A DNA stretch of 64,000 nucleotides, from positions 625,001 to 689,000 of the forward strand of contig CM035360.1 in assembly GCA_020137815.1 (NCBI GenBank), in the 5' to 3' direction. A model generated the notes under the pieces. The model was given only the letters and a program-made list of their open reading frames with translations, was not told the origin of the DNA and ran no database searches. Numbering within the stretch: the stretch's first letter is position 1; each line of letters opens with the position of its first letter. Below are positions 41,361 through 51,604 of the stretch, in pieces. The translations under genes and the position numbers were made by a program. Source of the stretch: Hormiphora californensis (lineage: Eukaryota > Ctenophora > Tentaculata > Cydippida > Pleurobrachiidae).

Positions 41361-44102
41361 CTCTCCCCTAACCCCTCTCTCTCTCTCCACAGATGCCGAA
41401 TGAACAGTATCCCTCTCTCATCCATCCCAGCCTGGAACCCAGAACCCTCTAAAATATGGACGCGAGTCCCAACTAAGGTACATGTAACCATGGTAACCAT
41501 GGTAACCATCATCTTATTATGGGATGAAGTAGTATGGAATATTGTAGCCACTGTTTGTTTGTCAGTTTGTGTGTTCGTTTGTGTGACTGTGGTAGATCAC
41601 CTTGAGAGGTTGTTGAGGCGGTGATGCGTCAAATTGCATTGTCCCCTTCCCCCTCTTCATTAAATACCGACCACTCCCTGAGTGGCCCATTGACCATCAC
41701 AGATGTTAATAACTCCTGGTATAACCCACTCCTCTATCAAGGAGTTGTTCCAGTGTTGTATTAACCCACTCCTCCCTCTCAGAACTATAGTGAATCTAAA
41801 TCGAGGTCGAAAGATACGGATCAAGGAGTAGTCCCAGATTATAAAATAGGATCAAAACGGCGTCTCCACGACTCAACGTGTGCCTGTAAACGACCCATTT
41901 TAGATTTTAGCAAGATGTACATGTATGAGGTGAGTAACCATGGCAACCCCCTTCCCCACCCCCCTTTTTGTGAGTCACCATGACAACGCCACCCCCCTTT
42001 TTGTGAGTCACCATGACAACTCCACCCCCTTTTGTGAGTCATCATGACAACTCCACCCCCTTTTGTGAGTCACCATGTCCCCCACCCTGGCCGGGCCGTT
42101 TCTCATTTGAATCCACTCTTTATCGACTCTATCTTATTATATATCATCCGCCACTACCATCTCCACCGACCACTACCTTTCACCTGATTCCAACACTCCT
42201 CCTGTTATGTTCTAACCCTCCCTTTACATTTGTAACACAGTCTAGCCATGCAACACTCCTCTTTCCGTTGGAAATCGTTAAATAGAGCCAGGAAAATATC
42301 ACAAATCTCTGTCTCGCTACTATGCTACGGGAGACAGCAATTTCTTTGCTAGTCTACTTTGTGTGGTCAATATACGCATAGAATATGTTTCCCTACACTG
42401 CTGCAGAGCAACATGCACTTTATTTTGGGATAGAGAGAAAGAGAGAAATATAGAGAGATAGAGAGAAAGATAGAGAGGGAGATAGAGAGAAAGATAGAGA
42501 GAGAGAAACGAAGAAGCTGTGGGAATACAGTCAAGTGCTGGCCGCATATTCAAATATATTAGTCATGGCAAAATTAAAGACCCAAATAAAATGGCCATCT
42601 GGGTTTCTGTCTCTCTTTGAACTAACTTATTAAAAACCTCTCTCCTTACTTTGGTTATTTATAAAGCGTACTTTTTACACGTCCTGTTTCACCCAGCACA
42701 ATTAATGCGGGTTAGAACTTAGAACATACCCCTGTCATGTAACCTATATGTAGGAAAATATGTAGGGACAGTAAGGGTATTATAGAGAGGTTGGCATGTC
42801 AGAACCCGGATATAAAAAGGGAAAGTAAAACAGGACAATTGCTGCATTTTATAGAACTCTACTGCTGAGTGTCTCAGCACTGGAATCACGCACAGACAGA
42901 CGTACTATATAGATCATGTACTATGGGATGTACTATATAAAGATTTATCTAATCCACTTATCTCCACACCCTCTCCATGCCCCAGCGTCCCCCAGTCCTC
43001 CCTCGAACAACACTCCCCTCCTCCAACTAACCCAACTAACCCCCACTCCCTCCTTTAACTAACCCAACTAACCCCAGTCCTCAAACTAACCCCCACTCCC
43101 TCTCCCCTCAGACATCCTATACCTCCCCTCCTCCAACTAATCCAACTAACCCCCAGTCATCAAACTAACCCCCACTCCCATCCTCCCCTCTCTCCACTCC
43201 CCCTACAAGACTAACCTCCACTCCCTCTCAGACATCCTATATATCACTGGGTACGGACCGGAAGGAACACAATACGATAGTATCATCACCTCGGAGTGTT
43301 AATAATAATAGTAATAATAATCGGACAACAGCCGGTCTCGATATAGTATCACTGGTTGAAGACTCAGAGAGCTTCTTCAAACCCATACCAAGGGAGAGCT
43401 TGTGCTGCGATGTGGACAGGACATCTCTATCTAGTTGTAATCTTGATTTAGGTGAGTGTTACCATGGTTACCATCCCCTTGGTTACCCCATGGTTACCAT
43501 CCCCCTCGTTATCATGGCTCCCTATCTAGTTGTAATCTTGATTTAGGTGAGTCATGGAATCATTATTAGTTAGAAATAGCACAGTAGAACCGCTTTAAAA
43601 AGCATCAATTCAACACGTCGCGGGACGTTGAGGGGGGTGATGGGTGTTTGACGTCAGGCACTGATTATTGCTCTCTCTTATCAACCACTTTAGGGTGTGG
43701 TAGTTATCAGCCACCACCACACCACATCTCTCTACCATCTCTCTACTAACTTGTCACTCAGATATAGAAGGAAGGGTTGAGAGAGATGAACTGTCTTGCT
43801 CAAGCCTCTCCATCTCTCTCTCACCCCTGTAAAAGAAGGGGTGCTGTCAAATAGAGCTTGCTTGACACCAAATTATCTAAAATTGTGGCTCTAGAAGAAG
43901 GCATATCAACCTCGATTAGTGAGGCGAACAAAATAGAATAGAAGGCATAATAATCAAGTTAGGAGTGGGACAAATAAATCATTTCAATTCAAATAATTTG
44001 TAAGTGGTTGCGTCCAAACCAAACATCTCTTACAAACCTCTCTATTTCTAACATCTTTCTGACCATTTAACATTGTTTTCAGATTCTATTGAACAAGACT
44101 AG
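40760..44102 (+). CDS. FAM53: FAM53-family protein, C-terminal five exons
   Basis: Exons 40760-40886, 41393-41477, 41783-41929, 43232-43451 and 44083-44102, phases 1/2/0/0/1 all closing. The conserved FAM53 blocks are in order: CAPAKKRCRMNSIPLSS followed by PAWNPEPSKIWTRVPTK (vertebrate proteins have a KKHCRSLS...WRPAPSKLWTP block here), then GSKRRLHDS...RPILDFSKM (compare KRRxEE...RPSLDFxKM), and a C-terminal NLDLDSIEQD-stop equivalent to the LDL-x-x-IE-x-N end of the family. FAM53 proteins are nuclear, and FAM53B promotes beta-catenin nuclear entry; that role here is inference. The N-terminal exon(s) upstream of 40760 were not identified. Introns show duplicated donor and acceptor sites and CT microsatellites serving as polypyrimidine tracts. 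The assignment rests on motif order recalled, not on a search. Confidence 0.82.
41930..42085 (+). repeat. Five-copy tandem array of a 5' splice site (FAM53-like intron 3)
   Basis: The donor after exon 41783-41929 is GTGAGTAACCATGGCAAC. Four further copies of GTGAGTCACCATGACAAC with C/T-rich fillers follow at about 31-40-bp spacing, each beginning with a full GTGAGT consensus. Confidence 0.85.
42990..43240 (+). repeat. CTAACCC/CTCC repeats with duplicated 3' splice site
   Basis: The intron before exon 43232 is made of CCAACTAACCCCCACTCCCT units. The acceptor with exon start, CTCAGACATCCTATA, appears at about 43107-43121 and again at the true junction 43227-43241. Confidence 0.8.
43425..43545 (+). 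repeat. Duplicated exon end plus 5' splice site
   Basis: TATCTAGTTGTAATCTTGAT followed by TTAGGTGAGT occurs at the real exon end (43428-43457) and again at 43518-43547, separated by TTACCATGGTTACCATCCCC repeats. Confidence 0.85.
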
Positions 44103-44700
44103 CGGACTGAAGTATAATATAGGCTCCATCCCACCTTTTAACGACCCTATAACTACTACAGTGGCACACACTACCAATACAGTTGTGGAAGGATTAGAGA
44201 AGAAGGAGTTAGAGAGAGACTCACATTATACTACACCAGAGTCAAATATAGGACGTATTGCACATTTCTTTCAACTTCTCGAGAATTGTCAGGCGCCTAA
44301 CCACTCCAGTCTCCGAGAGAGAACAGTGGTCATGATGCATGACAGTAAGCGGTGTATGGGATCTTTTAGGTTTTGTGTAATGAAGGGAGAGCTAGTGTAT
44401 GAGAGTATCTTCCTCCCCTGCAGTCAGTACACCAAGAGGATGGCAGTGCTATACCCAGTTGAGTTGGGGTACCTTCACTCAACCCCCAACTGCTGTCTGG
44501 CGGTGTGCGCCAGACTCCATTTTGAGATGCAGATCGGGTCTGCACAGTGCCAAACAGTACCCAACTGGGGGTCACTGTTTCCTTTTGGCGAGTGTTATAT
44601 CGCAGTGTGCTGTCTGTTCAAGGGGTAGTGATACTCTTTTAGAGAGTGGGGGTGTCTGCTCACACCTTATAGCGTGCCCAAGAGACGTTCCGCCACGCAT
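44103..44700 (+). other. Probable 3' UTR of FAM53-like gene, with an unexplained open frame
   Basis: After the stop at 44100-44102 the phase-0 frame stays open from 44083 to 44628 (182 codons, e.g. RIAHFFQLLENCQAPNHS). The splice phase of the preceding exon and the match to the FAM53 C-terminus favour the short reading. No AATAAA was seen nearby. Confidence 0.5.
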
Positions 44701-44709
44701 AGCTCCCTC

Positions 44710-44818
44710 CTGGAACCGACCGAATCAGGAAATACTGGTCCCTGATTGGCTGATAACCAGTCACGTGACCTAAATAACAAGTTCTGATTGGTTGTTTACT
44801 TGTTTCGGTCGGTTCCTG
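44710..44818. mobile_element. 109-bp hAT-like MITE with 8-bp target duplication
   Basis: Ends CTGGAACCGACCGAA and TTCGGTCGGTTCCTG are inverted and flanked by the direct repeat GCTCCCTC (44702-44709 and 44819-44826). Eight-bp duplication is the hAT signature. Related sequence is found at 54470-54505 and 55580-55740, there interrupted by another element. Confidence 0.85.
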
Positions 44819-44989
44819 GCTCCCTCCTGATATAACGTTTTCCAAGAAAGAAATGTGCAAAACACACGAGCCAAGTTGAAGAAGAAGAGATGTGTAATAG
44901 TATGAGTGGTTTTTTTTGTGAGCAATCTTTCCTCCCTGCTCCCCATAGATTTAAATAGGTCTCTACAACTATTATCCCCTCTCCCCAAT

Positions 44990-47115
44990 AAGTATGTGTT
45001 ACCATGGTTACCACCCCTCGTTACCATGGTTATCATGGTGATCCCATCCCTTCTCTTTGTATTCCCCAATAATAATTTAGCGTAGAGACCTCCCTCCCCG
45101 GTTTGTCAGCGGGCAACCTGCAACTCTTTGAAACAGGTGCCGCCTGGCAACCATCCTACCTTTTTTCCTTGTTGCTAGGTAGTAGGTGCCCACTGCCCAG
45201 TGCCCACCCCTGATAGCAACAATCCCACCCTTTTTTCTTTCTGTTAGCCCGCTGTTCTTGGTGTGTTACTTGTGTTTGTGTGTGCTACTAGTGGTAGAGC
45301 TATAGTAATATTAGTCCGTTGTTGTGAAGGAGAGAGAGAGAGCTTTTTGTCAGAAATTTCGTGTCTATTGTGCTCGTGAGTGATGTGTGGTTAACATGGT
45401 TACCATGTGTCGTTAACATGGTTACCATGGTAATAAAGTGTGTGAGTGAAGTGTGAGTTGTGTCTCCAATAGATGCAAGGTGTTTGTGTGAGTGTGAGTG
45501 TGAGTGTGAGTGTGTGAGTATGTGAGTATGAGGGTGAGAGTGGTGGTTTTCAAAATGTGCAGGTCGTATAATATCATGTGTGTATATAGCATGTGTTACC
45601 ATGGTTACCATCCATGTGTTTCCCAGTGTAACTCACCCACCACAACAACATGTGCCTATTTTTTCTCTATTTTCTTGACTGTCATGTTAGTGTTGTGGTG
45701 TGTTACCATGGTTACCATCCCTCGTTACCATGGTTACCATCCCTCGTTACCATGGTTACCATCCCTCGTTACCATGGTTACCTGCCCCTTCTCACCCGTA
45801 TTTGTAAACAGTATTTGTTTTGTTTTAAAATTTGACATCGTAGAAGAGACTGAGAGAAGAGAGAGCATATTTTAGAGAGTGTGAGGTGTTATTGTTGACC
45901 TATAATAGACAATTCATTACGTATAGAGCTTCTATTTTTGTTTTTTGTTGCTCTAATTCACTGACTCTGGAAATTTAATTAATATGGCATCTTGCCAGAA
46001 TAATTCAAGCGATGAGATTGTACAGTACAGCACAATGTACACAATGCTATACATTATGTATACATTGTGTGTATACATTGTGTATACATTGTGATGTATT
46101 GTACTCTTGTCTGCTTCCGATATTTCTAATAAATGTATACCTGCTGACTACGTGCTGACAAATGTTTAGGATATAGAAATTAAATAGTGATGGAGTATTA
46201 ATAGGATAACATGGTTACCATGGTTACCATTGTAGTATATCTGGTTACCATGGTAATGTATATTAAGTAGAGACGTGTGGTGTTAAGAGAATGTTGATGT
46301 AACATGTTTTGACACATGGGTTGTTTGAATATATCTCTCTCATAATGTGTTAATATTATTTTCTTGTTTGAGTTACTCAACAAGTTATTATGAAGTGATG
46401 ATATACAATATACAACAGGCGGTGAGATAATTTCCATTTTGTGATGTGCGGAGAGAGAGAGAGTTTGTTACTTTAACTAGGGAGAGAGATAGATATGTTG
46501 TATATTGGTCTATACAACTTGTATATTCCACATATTGTTTCCAATGTCATTCAATTGACCAAGAAAATGTGAGTTTTATTTTCTCTAGACAGATTTGCTC
46601 TATAACCCCCCCCCCCCCCCTGATACTGGCAGCTTCACTTCTACTCAAACGTCTTGTTGAGTAAGTGGGTTACTCAAAAACAAAAGTCTTTAGTTTGCTG
46701 TTACATGACCGTAGAGACTCGACTACTGGAGTCTAATTTCAGCTGATTATTAGGGGAATGCAAACTAAAGCATTCTGAATTCTCGCATTGTCATGTTATT
46801 GTCATGTTATGTTCAGACTCTCTCTCGAAATGTGGGGGGACTTAGAGCAAATCTGACCAGTTGTGCGGGACGCCCTGTACTAAATACTAAACCACAATCT
46901 AACAAAGCAATAAAAAAGAAAATAAGTTACTACACACAGATCACAAAACCTCACCAACACAACAGTGTTGAGTGTCCCTGTGACACAGTGTGTCAGACCA
47001 CTCCCCTCTCAGTGTGAGACTGGCATGTTTCACCGGGAGAGTTACCATGATTACCACTGCACCCCCCGTTTCCATGGTTACCACCCTCGTTTCCATGGTT
47101 ACCATACTGTTTCAC
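44990..47115. repeat. Interspersed GTTACCATGGTTACCAT motif cluster
   Basis: Copies of TTACCATGGTTACCAT lie at about 45000, 45390-45432, 45596-45612, 45703-45782 (four tandem 22-bp units with CCCTCG), 46208-46255 and 47040-47105. (GTGAGT)n-like repeats at 45485-45535 and GTATACATTGT repeats at 46050-46095 are also present. No gene recognised in this stretch. Confidence 0.75.
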
Positions 47116-47257
47116 CGGGAGAGTTTGTTCTTGTATTGTTTGGGTGGAATAGCCCGGTATTTTTCCTCGTTGATCCCCACCCTGTACTTGTTTTTAACCT
47201 GCAGGAGGGAGGATGAGGTTAGAAACACCTGCAATGGTAACTACATTATGGTACATA

Positions 47258-47894
47258 CAGGGTGTTCATTTTGGATCTTTACAAGTGTTGGGCTTCACCC
47301 AGAAAAAAGTTGACAAGATTAGGTCATGAAACTTCATACTTGGACTATTCTATACCCTCATTCAAGGTTCCAGGGGGTTTTGGAGCTTTAGCACCCCGGG
47401 AAGTGTGTTTTTGGTATCAAAACTACCAGAAGGAATTTTTTGCTGGTGCTGAGACTTTGCTAAAATGTCTTTTGGGTATTTTCTATGTCAATCCTAAAGT
47501 TTCATGGAGATTGGATGTGTTTTTCGGACTCAAAATTTCGTGAAAAGTGGCTGGAAAGACTCAATCTTAGCCGTTTTTGAGCCGTTTTCGAGCCTTTCCA
47601 GCCACTTTTATCGAAATTTTGAGTCCGAAAAACACATCCAATATGCATGAAACTTTAGGATTGACATAAAAAATACCCAAAAAACATTTTAGCAAAGTCT
47701 CAGCACCAGCAAAAAATTCCTTCTGGTAGTTTTGATACCAAAAACACACTTCCCGGGGTGCTAAAGCTCCAAAACCCCCTGGAACCTTGAATGAGGGTAT
47801 AGAATAGTCCAAGTATGAAGTTTCATGACCTAATCTTGTCAACTTTTTTCTGGGTGAAGCCCAACGCTTGTAAAGATCCAAAATGAACACCCAG
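47258..47894. mobile_element. 637-bp foldback element, copy 2
   Basis: Same palindromic family as 23052-23687: CAGGGTGTTCATTTTGGATC at the left and its complement at the right, with TA on both flanks. The two copies differ at scattered positions and the arms differ slightly within each copy. Confidence 0.88.
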
Positions 47895-47911
47895 TACATT
47901 ACGTACATTAT

Positions 47912-48698
47912 GGTAGGGTAAACCGGGGCAAAATGGTTAACTTTTTACTTAATCGGTTCTCACTCCCATTTAAAAAAAGATACAATGAAAAAAATTATAT
48001 AGGATTTAAGTTCATTATTTTATCTTTCAAATAAGATAAATTTCAACTCTAGGGACCATCATTTACTTAACTAAATAACTAATTTAAAAATTTTGGTCGG
48101 AAAAAATGGTACCGGGGCAATTCGGACAACACCAATAGGCGTGCTTTATTTCGTCACGTGGGAGTCACGTGAACGTCCTCACAACACCAGAAGAAGATTC
48201 CCGCCTGGTGTTGTTAGAGGTGGGGGCAATTCGAACAATGTAATCTACACGCAATCTACACGCTGGTCGTTCTTGTTCGAATTGCCCCGGTATCACGCGT
48301 GATCACGTGGTACAAAGAACTGCACATCATTGGCCCGGGAGTTAACCAAATTGCCCCGGTGTGTTAACCAAATTGCCCATGTTCGAATTGCCCCGGTTGT
48401 TCGAATTGCCCCGGTAATCTTAATTTACCAGAATTTGGAATGAAAACATGCGAATATTTAAATAATTTTTATACCATCTGAAAGCTGATATTATTAGCTT
48501 TCAGCTGGTTTTTTCAAATCGGAAATTGACCAACTTAAACCGGATCTAGAGCCTATTTAGTGGTAACGGGCAGGCTCGAACGAGCAGTTTTCTTCTGGAG
48601 ATAGGATGACGTCATTATGATAGCTTAACTAGGTGAGAGACGGGCAGTACTATGTTCGAATTGCCCCGGTTGTTCGAATTGCCCCGGTTTACCCTACC
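47912..48698. mobile_element. 787-bp TIR element, GGTAGGGTAAACCGGGGCAA ends
   Basis: Left GGTAGGGTAAACCGGGGCAA is inverted at the right end (TTGCCCCGGTTTACCCTACC). The word TTCGAATTGCCCCGG or its complement recurs at least six times inside, giving several alternative foldbacks, and AAAGCTGATATTATTAGCTTT is an internal hairpin. No transposase frame. The last 100 bases of the window (AGGGTAGAAAGGGGTAAAAT at 63904) may be the start of a relative. Confidence 0.75.
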
Positions 48699-48852
48699 TT
48701 AGAAACTGAAAACTAATTGTACCATCACTGGTATAATAGCCAGCTACATAGCATGGTCTGTATCAGACCTATCTCTCTCAGATCGCGTCGGGTAGGCCCC
48801 CCGCCACACAGCATCTATACCCTCACCACTTGAGGGGATCATGACAACTCAC

Positions 48853-49922
48853 CTCTTGTAGGCTGGGTGGTGCGGTTAGGTTTGGTTGTGGGTTGTTCAA
48901 ATAAGGCGTCCACATCCCCTGAATTGATCGGGTACCCATCTGCTGTCTGTTCATCCGACCTGGGAAAGAAATTAGACGATCTGATGAGAACTGTGAAGTT
49001 GATCAGATTGCGGACCGGTTGTCAGGTCAATGCTCTGACAGCCGACCGGTTGTTGGGGTATACAACGCTGAACAAGTTTGAGCGAGTGTACCCAGTGCGC
49101 GCTATCCTCTCTAGTTGTGAAGTATCGCGCGCTACAAACATGATAGTCAGAGTTGTGTGCCCAGAGGATGGCGCACAACAACACCTGGTGTGCCATGTGC
49201 GCTCTGTCATCTGTGAGGGTTGAGGGTTCGGTAGGTGATAAGAAACACCCATATTTACTTCTCCCTTGCTTCAGAAATAGAGGCGGGATAGATATGACAC
49301 CAAACTATAACGTAAAAAGCCGGAATAGAAGGAGATATCAGATATTAAAAAAGCTCACCTTTTTGTACATCCCCCGAGTAGCCACAATACTTGTCAACAA
49401 ATTGAGCCAGAACGTCCTCGTGTACATTGTCAATCCTCTGCTCCTCTGAGTTGCCATTTAGGAAGTGAGCAGATATGATAGGGACCCGAGATGAGGATTG
49501 GGTCACGTAGAAACTGGTAGTTGGGTTTTTAGTTGCAACATCACCTAGCCGATGTGTGATATACTCTCTTGCCTGAGGGGGGGGGGGGGTTGAGTGCGTT
49601 AAATGTGCTCGCTTGCCTTGGGTGATGACTTCAGAGTTGTACTATGTCACATGGTTCGGGATACTAAGAGGGATACATTCAGAGGGTATTAGCTCAAATA
49701 TGAGGTCATGGTTCAGCAAGGGAAAAGGAGATAATGTTTTGTGCGATTTAACTAACAAAATAACAAGATAACAAAATAATTTACTATTCAAAATTTGAAA
49801 ACAACGTACATGAAATGAGTCTCCTGCGGTAGGATGGATCCTGAGAGTAATCCTCTTGCACTGCGGGACGGCCTCACTCCCACCCCCACCAACATTGGTG
49901 GTACTCAGAGTCTGGGTTGTTT
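48853..49922 (-). CDS. MRPL43: Mitochondrial large-subunit ribosomal protein mL43 (3 exons seen)
   Basis: Minus-strand exons 49810-49922, 49359-49572 and 48853-48959 close in phase (0, then 1) at GT/AG sites. The translation contains CKRITLRIHPTAGDS, AREYITHRLGDVATKNPTTS, VPIISAHFLNGNSEE, then SIQGMWTPYLNNPQPN. This follows the thioredoxin-like L51/S25/CI-B8 fold of mL43: the RxLxLxxxxxGxSxxAREF start, the VPxxxAEYLNG strand, and the diagnostic SIQGxWxPFxNxP tail. mL43 is a structural protein of the mitochondrial ribosome. The start codon was not securely placed; MPKPWKNAARFLKPTSQ at about 50418-50368 is a candidate first exon but its phase does not close. The C-terminus may end shortly after 48853 or in another exon. 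A plus-strand open frame overlaps intron 2. Confidence 0.87.
48961..49214 (+). other. Open frame opposite the mL43 intron, weakly PTB-like
   Basis: An 85-codon plus-strand frame reads LDDLMRTVKLIRLRTGCQV, then YPVRAILSSCEVSRATNMIV, then HLVCHVRS before a GTGAGG. The spacing of a YPV-R-I-S-C strand and a CHV strand recalls the end of a phosphotyrosine-binding domain. There is no good acceptor on its left and no partner exon, so a gene is not claimed. Confidence 0.25.
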
Positions 49923-49929
49923 CTGTAGG

Positions 49930-49947
49930 AGAGAGATAGAGGGGGGA

Positions 49948-49987
<40 letters not shown>

Positions 49988-50300
49988 AGAGGAGAGAGAT
50001 AGAGAGATAATAGAGAAGAGAGGATAGGAGAGAGGAGTAGAAAAGAGATAGAGTTATTCTAGAGATAGTCGAGAGCGGCGACTTCGCTCTCTCTAATCTC
50101 TGTCTCTCTCTCGTTCTCGCTCTTCTTCTTCTTTTTTTCTTCTCTCCTCTCTTTCTCTCTTCTCTCTCTCCTCTCTCTCCTCTCTCCCCTTACTCGCTCT
50201 CAAGAGATCGCCTAGATATACTATTTGTAGTATATTCTTCTTTTTTCTCTGTTCTATTCTCTGAGAAAAGACCTGGCTCTCTCTCTCAGTATCTCAATAA
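49930..50300. repeat. GA-rich tract followed by CT-rich tract
   Basis: (GA)n at 49930-50030 and (CT)n at 50090-50215 form a long imperfect purine/pyrimidine mirror. This probably lies in the first intron of the mL43 gene, where the CT-complement can act as polypyrimidine tract of the minus-strand acceptor at 49922. Confidence 0.85.
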
Positions 50301-50718
50301 TTAATTCCCTTTTTTTCAATTCTTTGCTGGGTTTGGTATCTTTGGTTTCTTCAAAGGAGCCAGGTACTGTGAAGTAGGTTTCAGGAACCTCGCTGCGTTC
50401 TTCCACGGTTTCGGCATGTCACTAGACAGAGAGACTATGAGAGTATAATGATCATGTGTTGAATTAACAAGTTAGACTGTTTGTTTGAACAAAACATGAG
50501 TGTTGAACAGAACAGAAGTGTTGATACGGTGTGGCAGTGAAATCAAACTCACAACAGCACTGTAAAATGTAAGCAAATTTTTTAAATGTAAACAAAAATA
50601 AAATAAGTATTACAAAAATCACAAAAATAACAGACATTAATTATTCATTGTGTTTACTGTACACTACTACTACAGGATCGAGCAAGGCAAAGTTTGAGGG
50701 TGACAACTTCATCTGACT

Positions 50719-51174
50719 TTACTGTGTATTTCTACCGACACACACAACCCTCATCTCCACCCGTGCCTCAGGGGCATACAACCTCTCTAGGAAAGCATTC
50801 CAACTCCCTCCATCCACCCCAGACACTAATTCACCGTTAACTAACCAATACACGTGCACCAGATCAACACCGTGCCCGTGTTGTAGGGATGTGTTTCTGT
50901 CCCTTCCTACCCGATAAAACTTCCCCTTCCCCTCGTTAGGCTTCCTCAGTTTCAGAGAGATATAGCTCCCGTTGGGTATCCGACACACCCTGCACGGCCG
51001 AGATCCAGTTACCGTGTGGAACTTCTTCGTGAGGTTGTCCAACCTACTTTTGTTTAACTGCTGACAGGAAAACTCTACCAGCTCAACTGCGGCGTGATTC
51101 CCAGAGTTAGCGGCGTGATTCCCAGAGGTAGCGGCGTGATTCCCAGAGGTTAGTCCAAAACCCAAACCCAACAA
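50719..51174 (-). CDS. Unidentified protein or last exon
   Basis: A 151-codon minus-strand frame ends at 50719. It begins with three 21-bp in-frame repeats (TSGNHAA) and continues with FSCQQLNKSRLDNLTKKFHT, RPCRVCRIPNGSYISLKLR and GHGVDLVHVYWLVNGELVSG, a composition that looks coding. No family recognised. There is no ATG at its left end, so it is probably an exon. The acceptor CGGAGGGTAG|G at about 51182 would join it in frame to the RIM-like C2 exon if that exon used the donor at its stop (CCT|GTAATA); TTTTCCTGTCAG at about 51062 is another possible acceptor. Confidence 0.5.
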   Translation of the reverse strand: MLGLGFGLTSGNHAATSGNHAANSGNHAAVELVEFSCQQLNKSRLDNLTKKFHTVTGSRPCRVCRIPNGSYISLKLRKPNEGKGKFYRVGRDRNTSLQHGHGVDLVHVYWLVNGELVSGVDGGSWNAFLERLYAPEARVEMRVVCVGRNTQ

Positions 51175-51604
51175 TAGCCTACCCTCCGCGAAAAACGATT
51201 TTAAATTTTAACGTTTTCCTCTCGATCTCAGGTCTGTTGTTTTTATTTGCGCGGCGCTGAGTTGACCTACATTTTTATTACGCGCGGCGCTCTCGATGCA
51301 GCATAGTTAGTAGATGATAGCTCCCTACATAAACTTCAAGTTAATTTCCTTACAATGACAAATAAAATTAGAAATTAAGTTATGATAAGAAAAATTCAAT
51401 ATCAATATATAGTTAACAGGGTCTGGGGACTAAGGGCGGGTGTAAAATGTATATATTCACCACGTAAAATACTGAAATATTTCGAAATATGAATCCTTCA
51501 CGGTCTCCGGGAGACTCTCCCCTAAAGTGTATAGGTAGTATACACTAACTATATCGGTTATCACAAAACATAACAATTTAATAATATGTATACATTTGCC
51601 CCTA

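Noticed and set aside
48972-49252. Minus-strand middle exon of mL43 between 49359 and 48959
   Set aside because: Direct joining of the two flanking exons closes in phase and restores the SIQG-x-W mL43 motif; an extra exon would break it.
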